Shown: positions 53,977 through 64,000 of the stretch, piece by piece
Layout: each line of letters opens with the position of its first letter
Position numbering within the stretch: the first letter of the stretch is position 1
Source of the DNA: Branchipolynoe longqiensis
Taxonomy: Eukaryota; Annelida; Polychaeta; Phyllodocida; Polynoidae
Direction: 5' to 3'
Length of the DNA stretch: 64,000 nucleotides
Assembly (NCBI GenBank): GCA_030323885.1
Contig: CM059193.1
Coordinates: 70,456,997-70,520,996 of the forward strand
The notes under the pieces: generated by a model
Databases searched by the model: none
Seen by the model: only the letters and a program-made list of their open reading frames with translations
Told to the model about the DNA's origin: nothing
Translations under genes and position numbers: made by a program

Positions 53977-54310
53977 CTACTGACCGTCTCCCACGGGTCT
54001 CTCGTTGAAGCCTGTCGGGATCCTTTCCTGCGGTGCGGGAGAAAGACGGGGTTCTGGCTGCTTCTCCGCGCCATTCGGCGACACCCCGGGAACCGTCACG
54101 TTCCCGGCGGCCACCCGGCCCCTACCGACAGGTGTCAGCTGCCAGTGGGCCGGCATGTCGCGCACGCGCTCCAATACCCCGCCAACGCTCCCGCTTCCGT
54201 TTCCCGTCCCGACGACCCCGGTGCCGCCGCTGACCGGCGCGTGCTGCTGCATGGGCGGGCCGGCCCCCGCCCCTATACCGTTAGCCACCACGCGCTGGTG
54301 CAGGAGAGTC

Positions 54311-54343
<33 letters not shown>

Positions 54344-55056
54344 GCCGCCACCTGCTGCTGGGCCTGCTGCTGCTGCAGCTGGCCACTCGGGTGGTCCCCG
54401 GCCGCCAGCTCAGAGAGGAGACTGTCCTCGTCTTCCTCGGCCACCCCACCCCCGCTCCCCACCCCGAAGGCGGCGGCCGCTGCCGGGTCAGGCGGCGGGT
54501 TGCCGAGGCCGCTCACCGGCGTCTCCTGCTTGCAGCTCCCGCCGATATAGTTCACGAAGTGCTCGTCGGGCGACTCGTCGCGAAGGTCGTAGGCGGTGCG
54601 CGCCTCGCTCTTCACCACCAGGGGGCAGCCGCTGTCGCTGCGCGTCCCGTTGCTCACGGACCGGAAGCCCGCCTCGCCGACGCCGGACGTGCTCGGCGCG
54701 CTGCCGGCAGGGGGCGCGGTGGCCGCGTGTGGTGCGAAGGCGGCGGCAGCGGCTGCGGCGCTCGTCGCGTTGTTGTTGGCCGTGTTGCGGAGTTGGACGA
54801 CGTCGTCGGCGGCGACTGCTAGATACTCCTGGTGGTCGTCGCTGCCGTTCCCATTAATCAGCTCGTCTATTGCCCGCTCCAGGCTCTGGTCATTCTCAAA
54901 CTGGGCCGTGTCCTCGTTCAGCGCTTCCTGTTTCAGCACCAGGCCGTTGCTGACATGGTCTCCGTAACCTGCAGCTGGCACGCCGTCAAACACTGACTTG
55001 GTGTGACTTTTGGGCACCGCCGTTACCGACTTCTTGTTGCGTCTACCCCTGGGCAT
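53977..55056 (-). CDS. Putative nuclear regulatory protein, first coding exon (359 codons)
   Basis: I cannot name the family. The ATG at 55056 gives MPRGRRNKKS, a basic start that could be a nuclear localisation signal. Then come a poly-Ala stretch (about 100-107), three SUMO-type lysines (LKQE 41-44, VKSE 148-151, CKQE 175-178), an acidic EEDEDSLLSEL patch (207-217), a Gln-rich region coded mainly by CAG (227-249), Gly/Ser-rich linkers, and a Pro/Arg tail. Such composition is typical of transcription factors and cofactors. No folded domain is seen, so the DNA-binding or other domain is presumably in later exons. The frame ends at TAG (53977), but the sequence there (ACG|GTCAGTA at about 53984) can be a splice donor, so the true exon may end there. 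A possible acceptor (CACGTAG|GAGGG) lies about 15 bases before the ATG. The exon is CpG-rich in AT-rich surroundings. The antisense frames are shadows. Confidence 0.72.
54302..54372 (-). repeat. CAG-rich coding microsatellite (poly-Gln)
   Basis: CTG/TTG triplets on plus encode about 20 Gln on minus within the 54-kb exon, with a few Ala/Val/His interruptions. Length variation between alleles would be expected. Confidence 0.85.
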
Positions 55057-55329
55057 TATATGTCCCTCCTACGTGCCAGATGGACGGGGCGGCGGGGGGT
55101 TTGTTTGTTGGGCAGGGGACGGGGAGGAAAAGGGCACAGGAGGGGGAAAGCACACGTTAGACACAGCATAGAAGGAGAACATTCAATAAATCACTTGGGT
55201 TTTAAAATAAATTATATATATTGTTTAATTTACTTTTACATGCTCCTCTGAGTGTGAGCATGGGTGGAGAACATACTAAATTTACATAAATTCAATATTA
55301 AATTCACTCAAGAATAAAGCAACTATGGA
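55057..55329 (-). other. 5' flank or untranslated leader of the 54-kb gene
   Basis: The bases just upstream of the ATG are GC-rich (CCGCCGCCCCGTCC on minus) and pyrimidine-rich further up (55100-55150 on minus), which would suit a polypyrimidine tract before the proposed acceptor. No start site can be placed. Confidence 0.35.
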
Positions 55330-56005
55330 TATGGGTCATTCTCAGAAACAGTAGCACATATTTGGTTTCTACATTACATTGTTAATGATTAAGCACAGAT
55401 AGGAATGGCTGACAAAAAAAAAATACAAAAGAATTGTTGGGGCTTTGGGAGACAATAGAAGTTGGAATGGGCCCAAATTGTGACCATTTCCAAGGGAAAA
55501 AATCGGATAATTAAAAAAAACGGAATTTCCTAAGATTTTCATTTATGTTAATAGTTGTTGTTGCTTCTGTGTAATTAAGTATGTTTGCAATACTGCATGT
55601 CCATTCCACAAAATGTATCAAAAATAGGCTTATAGGATTTTGTGCTAAAGTCAAAATGTGAAAATTTGCATATATATCGACACAGTGCATCTGTCCAAAT
55701 TTCTTTCTTCTAAGATGCAATCTCTTTTGCTTAACTGTAATTAATTACATATATATATATTAACAAAATTGTTTGAATTTTGCTCTGTGTGTTAAAATGA
55801 TGTGAATGGATGTTACACAGTTAATTTTAATGTTTTTCTCACTTTGTATTAGATCAATATCAAAAAGTGAAAAAGAGATGCACAACATGAAAACTTCCAT
55901 ATGAACACGGGTTCTACTATTATTTGCAATGTTTCCTTTTATTATTTGTAATGTTCTCACTGGTTTCCATGTCACAAATGTGGTAGTTTCTGAGAACCAC
56001 CCATA
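55330..56005. mobile_element. MITE (family M) with TGGGTSRTTCTCAGAAAC ends
   Basis: Left TGGGTCATTCTCAGAAAC and right GTTTCTGAGAACCACCCA are inverted, both flanked by TA. Further inside, CACATATTTGG faces CCACATTTGTG-like sequence. A truncated relative lies at 11918-12290. The interior of about 640 bases is AT-rich and non-coding. The TA duplication suits mariner/pogo-type insertion. Confidence 0.8.
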
Positions 56006-57647
56006 AAACAAATGCTTAAATGGATATATATATTAAAAGACATACATTATATTACATTATTTGTTTAACAAATGCAAATATTGCTAGATACATCATTAAC
56101 TCAACGATGGTGTTTACTGGGAAGTTTACTTTTTTAATATATCTAAAATGGAACATTCTTACCTAGAAATCTAGATTTAGTCAGCGTATTGAAATTCACT
56201 GGACATCAATTACATAAATAAATAAATCAAAAACACAGGAATTATTGCTAATCACTAGAACTAAATGGGACAAAATTTACAAAACTAATCATAACACAAA
56301 TTGACAGTGTAAGGCCGTAAATGAAAAATGGGGATGGAAAAAAAAAAATCTTCCCATGTCCAATGAGCAGCAGTCAACTTAACGCATGGATGGGCTAAGT
56401 GCTATTGTGAGGTATCAGGGGGCCCCTGCCCCCTTACCTCCCCCCACCCCCCTTTGTGAGAGCCTAGAGCGAGAGGGCACTGAGAGAATATACTAGGCTT
56501 ATTAATAACAGTATAGGAGTGGGCTCAGGAGGTGTGCACAAATTTACCATTATTTGTATGTCTTTTTTAGTCTTCCAGCTTCAAACGCAGACTCTGGTCT
56601 GCTTCTGAAACAATAGACAGTCGTTACTATGATGTGTTCTGCGCTAGTAAACAAAATAATTTGGTACCGAATTGGCGTAGCGTTTGCTCCGTCTAAAGTT
56701 AATTCCAATTAAGTTATTGATCATCATTAGTACATGGAGCTGAAGACAGTGGTAACGTGTTTTTTTTCGTGAACTACCGGTATGCAACGTCCTTGTAAAT
56801 AGCAAAAAATATATATATATGTGTGTAAATTAAATAATTACATCTACATTAGAGTCATCTGTTAACCTAATTAATTGGCTAAAGAATAGTTGTCACTTCG
56901 CACAGCAGATCCCATTAACAAAATTTAAGTTATTTAATCTGTTGACGGTCGACTAGTCCACAACATACTTTTTTTGTCATTCCCATGAAGTAAATATTTT
57001 TTTTATAGGAAATAATGTTTTAGTTTTTTTTTTAAATGCGCTCTACAAAATTTGTTTGCATACATGGCTTGATGGGAGTACCCACGTAGTTTCTCAATCA
57101 AAACCACAATAATTTAGGCCACAACCTCATAACGCAGCTTTATTATTCATTGGCTAAGAAATAACAATAACACTTTTCAATAAGCTCCCGTCACCTTATA
57201 ATTGGGAATACAGAATCAAACTGTAATTATTATTGATTTTCACTAGATATTAATTCCGACGGATAAAGAACTGCAATTTTGACACCAGAAAAATCCCTCA
57301 ATTAATAATATCAATTAAGTATTTGGTGTGGGAGGGGGTAATTAATTTAAGCACTAACATAAGTAGACCAAATTTAGTCTGTCGCAAAAAAAAGAGGGGG
57401 GCAAGATTAAATTGTTTTAAACACTTTTACAAACTACGAACCTACATTATTCTCAGCTTATAATAATGCTACATATTATTTTGGACTCAATTAATTTAAT
57501 GACAAAATTAAATCTCCATGGGCATGAACAAAAATCTGTTGCTATTGAATACATAGTCATTCTGGCGAATTGAGAATTCTAAATTTTGAATCCAGAAAGA
57601 TGTATCAATTAACCATGCTAACTATTATTTAAGCTAAATTAACTTAA
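56006..57647. other. AT-rich, repeat-poor flank of the 54-kb gene
   Basis: No repeat family from this window and no coding. ATTA/TAAT words are frequent (for example 57130-57200 and 57290-57330). It could hold conserved regulatory elements, which only a comparison can show. Confidence 0.3.
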
Positions 57648-58011
57648 AAGTTGCATAGTCCGATGGTTCTGAGTTTCTGTCATTTTCTGAGATAAATATA
57701 TTAGATTGATCGTTATAATCAACCTTACTTTAATATAAAGTAACTTTTATTTTAAATGGCTAACTTTTGAGATATTTAAAGTGCAAACAGGCTAAATTAA
57801 TTTTGGCAAGCATGCCAAAACTCTTGACACCAAAGGCTTCTGCAGTAACAGGTTCTGTTAAATTGCCTCAGTGTTCCCTTCTATGTAAATTCTAGGTGGT
57901 GACTAATGCTTAATAAGTGCACCACCATCTAAGTTATATATGTCAAATCAAATCAAGATAATTGTTTTGGCTTTGAAAATTTGATGTTTTCATCGGACTA
58001 TGCAGCTTTAA
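57644..58011. mobile_element. TTAA-flanked MITE (family T), copy d
   Basis: TTAA, then AGTTGCATAGTCCGATGG (one extra A), to CATCGGACTATGCAGCT and TTAA. The interior word TTGGCAAGCATGCCAAAACT is shared with copies b and e. It is non-coding. Confidence 0.9.
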
Positions 58012-61000
58012 GCACAAGAATATTAAGACAATATCGTGTCTATTGCACACCCAGAAAGGCAAGAAGAAAATATAACAAAGAGAACTGCACACATTTTTTT
58101 TCAAAACGTATGCTGCCTATTATGTGCATTTACGGTATATATATAGCCCGAGGTACAAAAATCGGATTTCGCTTTGAGACAATCAATTCGAGCTTGCCTT
58201 AGAAATTTAAGAATATGCAACCAAGTTTATCTGTGCTAAATCCGTATGCAGAGGGCAGTTCAAATTGCTGATATCAAAATAAACTATAACACACAACCCA
58301 CAAAGGTACTATACATATATATATTTACATGCTGTGATTCTGTGATAGGTGAGAAACGAACATTATAAAATGGATGTTTATTTTTGTTATGTAGAACTCA
58401 GAAGCGCGCACATGTGTGACATACTAAGATTTAAATAACAGCCATTTTTATTCTTATTCTCCACCCCAACCACTTCTAAATCTACATATAGGTAGAACCA
58501 TAAGACAGTACATTTTTGTCTGGATGACCTAGAACCTGAATCTGTTGCCCCACTGTTGTTGATAAACACTTACAATAATTTACATTACAGAACAATGAGT
58601 TGGGCGTCAAATCGACTCCTAATAGAAAAGGTAAATTTGGTATAAACCTTTGTTACTAATAAATAAATAAATCAAAAACATTGCACCGGTAGTCTCGAAA
58701 CTAAATGTGATTACAGAACCGTACACAAATTGTCAAATCTAATTCAAATCACATGTTTAATGTTAGTCAATCGCACAAATAATGAAAAGGTCGATTTTAG
58801 TTTTTACTGTATTGTAGCCGACGGGTGAGTAATGGATTTTGTGAAGCCACATTTAAAATGTGCTTGTCTGTTCAATTTCGAAGTGATCCTTTGCCGGTAT
58901 GATCGCAACTGGCAGTAAACTATAAACCCCAGTAAACTATAGACAATATAACCACATTCAATTGTTCACGGTATCGGGTAGCTACGATTAAATTAGCCAA
59001 AGCTCTAATGTGTACTGCTAGTCCCCAGATGGGATGGGGGGCGGGGGAGTAGGCCAGCATGGGGTTTTGGATTTGGCCAGGGCAGCCACAACAAAGGAAC
59101 CGCCGCCGTTGCTGATTATAAATCGGGACCACAAAATGCGAGAGTATGCCACCTCCCACCGAAGCACGCCGTCACCGCCACTCGTGGTCAGTAATTAGGT
59201 CAGGCCAGTTCCCAGGCAAGCTCAGAGCCACGCCTAAGTGTGCATGTGTCTAACTGGTGGACGATACCTTGAATATTCAAATGAAATCAATCGGCATTGC
59301 CGCTTCACCCGATGGAGGGCAACTGCTGATAGTGATAGCTCAGCATCCGAAGGCAACCCAGCTGCAAGGTCAACCGGTCGGGCGGCACCAAACTAAACTA
59401 AACCCTGCCCGGGCCACATGATATGAAAAATCCTCGCCACCCGCTTGCTATTGTACTAACAAAGGAGAAAGGCCCCCAGATGAAAATTGAGCGGCATCCA
59501 TTCACCCATGCGCCGATTCTGATTTGGGCCCGTGCTTGGTGAGAGGCGGGGAGGGCTTGCCTGCGCTTTCTATTAATGGCGACTGCTGCCACAGACTGGT
59601 GAGACTGCCAGCTGCACAGCCAGCCTCCGCCAATGTGCCCGCCAGCGGCCATTCTCCCTGCGCCGTCAACACTCTCCTCGGCGGGTTTGTCTACCACCGC
59701 CCTCCGCCGCCTCTACTAACGCGCACATGTTGCGAGGTTCGGAATAGTAATCTCGATAAAATAGTGAACTTTAAAATATTACAAAAAACAAAGGCCTACT
59801 AGCATAAAAGTGAACGTAATGTGCTTACACAAAATCCATTCGGTCCGTCCCCGGTGCCGCGCGATTGTGTATTCAAGACGCACCTGTCAGTACTGTGCAG
59901 TATGCGCACAATAGATCTACTAGCTTTACCTAATATCACCCACTAACCTTTGTGCTTTTACGCCTTTTCGGTTGTAAACACCGAGCAAACGACGATGCCT
60001 TCGGGATCCTTGGGGTCTAGAGCACCTCTTTGGTGTTATGTTGGGCGTGGATTTCTTGTGATAGTTGGTCTAAATGATGGTAACAAGAGTGAGATGATTT
60101 TCACCCAGTTTCGCTCCACCACGCCAGCCCCGCTTTCTCTGCACGACACCGAGTCGAGGCTCCGCAAAATCCACAAGTATTGTTAGCACACGCTAGGTGG
60201 CGCCACTTATTGAACTATACACCCCCTCTGGTTTTCACTGCGAACACTACAGTTATGTTCAAATTCGCGGGTCGAAAAAAACACTAGCCTTTGTCTCCTG
60301 CTAGGCGGCTATATATGCAAGCTGACCAGTCTGGTAGTGGTACGATATCCAATGAAGTTATATCACAGGAACTGGGTGTAATTTGGATTAATGAACAGCT
60401 GTGTACTTTATGCATTGTAGTCTTTTTGTGACAATAATCATAATTTAATTAATTGGTGATCGTTCCCTCCTATGCCTGAAAAATCGCCTGCCCCTGATTT
60501 TATTTTAACTGTTAAAAACGTGTCGGGCTAGCGGGAATTAAACTTTCAGACATTATATGTAACTATGTATGGACAGTGGTAAACACTATAATACCATGTG
60601 CATGCACTGAAATTGATTATGTAATTCAATTTAAATCATGTCCACAATACTGGGGGGTGGGGGTATATAAATAAAAACTGCCCACCCCTGATTTGTGTGA
60701 TCAAAAGGACGATAACCAACTTTTTGTTATTTGGCCTAGTAATATTTCTTTTAAATATAATAAAAATAATAAGAATCACTTGTTTTAGAAGTCACTTGTT
60801 TTGTTTTGAACACCTTGAGGTAAACTAATAGGGGAAGGGTGTGACATCATTTTCAACAACGGCGGCTTGTTTTGTTAGAATCCGTAGATATATTGAAACA
60901 TGCACTTGAATAATACAAAAGAAATAACCCAGAAAACAATGCTGATCTACTGTGAAAGAATTTATTGTAAAATGTTGAGAATGGTGTACATGAATGTAAA

Positions 61001-62196
61001 TATTAAACATCATAACTGATATTCACCGTGATTAGTGAGCAGACTAGATTACGTTGGGAAGACATGGATATAGACTAAACTGGATGTAAGTAAGTACATC
61101 TATACAAAATTCACAAACAATTGGTAATAATATCACTGAGAATATGGTACAATAATAAATACATGAAGTGTATGAACATATTACACAGCACAGTTGAATC
61201 CTTCTACGCCGGGCATCTGCATCCACTGATAGCTACCATGTCAAGGATAGATGAAAGGACTAGTAAATATATATAAATATAAATAAACCAGACTGTAGGT
61301 AGCCTTATATCACCCTTTTGACAAAACAGCAATGTTAGCATGCTAGCAATATTGAAAGTATAAAATGTATATAAGCATACTGCACGCAACGTAGAATAGA
61401 TCAGCGTGGTACAACTCCAAAGTGGTCATACAAGCAGGAGTCGCCAATAATGTGTATTTAACTACGTGTTACCCACCCAGAAAGAATGTAATGTCTGAAA
61501 TAGACTGAGGTCCATTAAAGCTAAACATGTGCGATGAAATTATATTTTCAAAACTGAAATATTAAACTTGCGACATATTAAACTGGTGGACTGCGTGATC
61601 ATTTCTTTGGGGTTTCTCCATTTAAGAACATTTCAAATCTCCTGGCTTTGACTTGACCTCGGTAACATAGCCAGGACATATTGCACGTGGCTTCAACTGG
61701 TGTACACACACATCATATTTCACATTTGCACCCCAATGCAGTACAGACTACTCTCTTAATTTGTGTAGTTAACCATGATTGTTCAATAGTTGGAAGACCA
61801 GTGTCCCGGCGCTGATAAAATATATGCTTAGATAAATAACTACATTTACCACCCAATAGAAATTAACCAATTATCATAAAAATTACTCTGAACTAAATTA
61901 GAACAGATCAAGATGGGATATTTACGGAAACAAAACAGATTTATTTAAAAACCAATGGATAATGCAACTTTAAATATATTGCATATATTAAAAATATGAC
62001 AGGAAAACCCTCCGTGGATAATGTATTCTATATTATTTCTATTTAGCCATGAAATATATAATATAAGTTGTTTTCAGCATTATTTATCTGATTAAATGAA
62101 ATCGCAATCACCTCCCTCTTTCTTCGTGCAGATAGTTAACTGTAAATTCGGATCACATAGCAGTTTTAGAATCTGATCGCTTTACTTCTTTATTAA
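58012..62196. other. Long AT-rich intergenic stretch, GC-richer at about 59000-60200
   Basis: No recognised repeats and no convincing exons. The GC-richer part contains CpG-bearing patches (59160-59210, 59630-59720, 59990-60190) and a few 80-100 codon frames without domains. It could include upstream exons or a promoter of the minus-strand gene at 54 kb. A possible decayed family T end (GGATAATGCAACTTTAA) lies at 61958-61974. Confidence 0.35.
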
Positions 62197-62934
62197 TTAA
62201 AGTTGCATAGTCCGATGGTTTTGAATTGATGTATTTTTTCTGAGATAAATATATTAGATCGATCACTCATATCTACTTTACATTAGTTCAAAGTTACTTT
62301 TATTTTAAATGGTAAACTTTTGAGATATTTGGAGTGCAGACATGGAAAATTAGTTTTGGCATGCTTGCCAAAACTCTGACACCATAGACTTCTGCAGTAA
62401 CAGGTTCTGTTAAATTGACTCAGTATTGCCTTCTACGCAGAAACAAATGCTTAATAAGTGCATCAGTGTCTAAGTTAAACATGTTAGCTGCAGGCTAACA
62501 TGGATAATTTGCACATTAGGCTGTTCTATTTTTAGCTTTCCTGTTGCTGCCCAGCCCTCCTAGCCCTCACTTCGCTGCTCGCCGGTCTTCGTGCAACACT
62601 GCTCACCCACCCACCCACCCACGATTAAGGGGCGTGAGTGCTGCTCAGAATAGACAAACCGTTCTCCACTGAACTGCCTGATTGATCTCTCATCAATTCT
62701 CATGTTGCTATGAACTGCTCAGGATATGGTCTCTGTACCGACTCCTCACTTACCTGCTAGCTGATCCGTCAGCCCTGATTAATTTTATTTAAATTTCCAA
62801 ATAAACATAACTTTAACTATGTGATGCCTTGTCTCCTTAATTGTACGAGTGTGTGAATTAGATATGTAAAATCAAATCTAGATAATTGGTTTTGTTTTGA
62901 AAATTTGATATTTCATCGGACTATGCAGCTTTAA
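62197..62934. mobile_element. TTAA-flanked MITE (family T), copy e, interrupted
   Basis: TTAA then AGTTGCATAGTCCGATGG at left. CATCGGACTATGCAGCT then TTAA at right. The interior matches copies b and d but is split between CTAAGTTA and GATATGTA by about 380 bases of unrelated sequence. Confidence 0.88.
62479..62860. mobile_element. Insertion nested in MITE copy e (unclassified, LTR-like features)
   Basis: The inserted sequence starts near TGTTAGCTGCAGGCTAACA, a perfect 7-base-stem hairpin. It is GC-richer than the host element and ends after an AATAAA signal (about 62801) with CCTTGTCTCCTTAATTG. A TG start and a late polyadenylation signal recall a solo LTR, but no clean CA end or 5-base duplication is seen. 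A retroposed fragment with an imperfect longer duplication is the alternative. Confidence 0.55.
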
Positions 62935-63242
62935 GTAAAGTTGATTTAACGTCATGACAAACATTGAAGCATCGTCCTCCAACAAAAAGGATTTGAGTGC
63001 ACAAACCTTTAGAATATCCCAGTTAATCTTAATCATGTCTTAATATGCGGTCTTAATAAAATTCATAGGACCTTGCTATTATACTCTTCCGTGATTTGCT
63101 ATCCAATATATGTTTGAGATGACAACAGAATAAGGTCGCAGTGATGGAGGTATTTACTTATTTAGTTATTAAGAATTTATATTAGGACACATCTATTTAG
63201 ATTAGTCTATGTGGAATTGGATGGGGAATGTTATGAAATGAG
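62935..63242. other. AT-rich intergenic, nothing recognised
   Basis: No feature supported. Confidence 0.3.
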
Positions 63243-63639
63243 TACAGTAGTATCTATCTTTAAAGGACATTTCCATATTCAGACCAACGTTGTCCATGAG
63301 ATAGCAGGTGTCTCGTCATTGAAGAGACATTCAAATGAGACCAAAACAATTCATATATGGACACATTTTTCAGATCAATATTGTCCTGACATAGCAGAGG
63401 TTCTATCATCGAAGGGACGGTTAAGTGAGACAAAAACGGTTTATACATGGACAAATTACCGTAGTACCTCTCTTCAAAGAACAGCGCTACATTCAGACCA
63501 ATGCTGTCCTGACATGGCAGGTGTCCTGTCATCGAAGTGACAGTCAAATGAGACCAAAACAGTTCATACATGGACAAATTCTTCGCACATGACAAGGATC
63601 CGCTGATCACAAGGGCCACCGAAGAAGGGTACTACTGTA
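63243..63639. mobile_element. pogo/Tigger-like MITE with internal tandem repeat
   Basis: TA-CAGTAGTATCTATCTTTAAA at left and GAAGGGTACTACTG-TA at right. Inside are three imperfect units of about 90-110 bases sharing CAGACCAA-GTTGTCC, ACATGGCAGGTGTC, TCATCGAAG-GACA and TGAGACCAAAACAGTTCATA. The 109- and 119-codon frames follow the repeat and are not genes. Confidence 0.75.
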
Positions 63640-63968
63640 GATGAATATTAGTTGATAGATTGATCTACTGCGAGTGCAATATGGAGTGAACAGGAATTGG
63701 ATGCAGGACACTACAATATAAACCTGTCAGTTAAATGCTTTGTTTGCATCATTTATTCCCAGGGAGGGAGGATCCTCCGTTATCTTGAATTTAATTTTTT
63801 TTTTTTTTTATAACAAGTTGGCTGGATTTACATTGGATTCAATTTATGTTGTGAAGAGTACTTCCTGATAGCAGGAAAGTGATAGCAGTATTGTTGACTC
63901 AGGGCGGGTGTGAGATCAATGGAGTTGAGGGGTAGCTTGTCACCTGGTTCTCATGCTCACAGCAATTG
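63640..63968. other. Intergenic, nothing recognised
   Basis: A T-run lies at about 63797-63809. No gene is supported. Confidence 0.3.
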
Positions 63969-64000
63969 GGAGGGAGGGGGGGGGGGGGGGGGGGGGGGGG
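63969..64000 (+). repeat. GGGA then poly-G at window end
   Basis: GGGAGGGAGG runs into at least 22 G up to the last base. It may mark a sequence gap or contig edge. Confidence 0.85.

Noticed and set aside
54005..54822. Plus-strand frames of 181, 225 and 123 codons across the 54-kb exon
   Set aside because: GC-rich antisense shadows. They are rich in Cys/Leu/Arg runs that mirror the Gln and Ala codons of the minus-strand frame, which has the more protein-like composition.
59398..59697. 99-codon minus frame in a GC-richer patch
   Set aside because: No domain, no credible start context, and composition typical of chance in GC-rich DNA.
63211..63619. Protein genes of 109 (plus) and 119 (minus) codons
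   Set aside because: Both frames lie over a tandem repeat inside a pogo-like MITE; no domain.

Overview
This is eukaryotic nuclear DNA from an invertebrate, most likely a marine animal. The evidence is long intergenic stretches, dense microsatellites, tRNA-derived SINEs, non-LTR retrotransposon tails, many miniature inverted-repeat transposable elements (MITEs), one DIRS-type retrotransposon, and a single GC-rich exon that looks like host coding sequence. The SINE tails (AACAAACAAAC type; one reads as a TTTGTTTAACGAC type) resemble those of molluscs and other marine invertebrates, but I cannot name the species. There is no prokaryotic operon organisation.

Layout. 0-16 kb: purine-rich simple repeats (GGGA, GGGGA, GAAA, GGAA), several copies of one SINE family, an hAT-like MITE (1.82-2.17 kb), two LINE 3' fragments (2.6 and 3.2-3.7 kb), a CpG-rich segment at 5.3-5.7 kb, and a TTAA-flanked MITE at 8.8-9.1 kb. 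16.05-21.51 kb: a complete DIRS-like retrotransposon on the minus strand, with gag-like, reverse transcriptase/RNase H and tyrosine recombinase frames, inverted terminal repeats, and an internal region complementary to both ends. 21.5-40 kb: MITEs of at least six families, more SINEs, and GAGA/GTAT repeats. The best nested structure is at 38.06-39.83 kb: a SINE carrying a TAA-flanked MITE lies next to an hAT-like MITE carrying another MITE. 40-48.3 kb: GT repeats, tandem arrays, a large inverted repeat with tRNA-like sequences in its arms, then about 20 units of a 59-bp satellite. 48.3-53.9 kb: a three-unit tandem repeat split by a LINE insertion, plus SINEs. 53.98-55.06 kb (minus strand): a CpG-rich 359-codon exon encoding a basic N-terminus, Ala/Gln/Gly-rich tracts, an acidic patch and SUMO-consensus lysines, probably the first coding exon of a nuclear regulatory protein. 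55-64 kb: AT-rich flank of that gene with further MITEs.

How it works together. The only self-contained system is the DIRS element. Its gag-like protein, RT/RNase H and tyrosine recombinase would copy the RNA and integrate a circular DNA, and its internal complementary region joins sequences complementary to both ends, as expected for the circle junction. Most of the rest is non-autonomous debris from other transposases (hAT-, pogo/Tigger-, Harbinger- and TTAA-type), whose nesting gives a relative insertion order. Apart from the 54-55 kb exon I could not recognise host protein-coding genes, and I found no rRNA or convincing functional tRNA genes.
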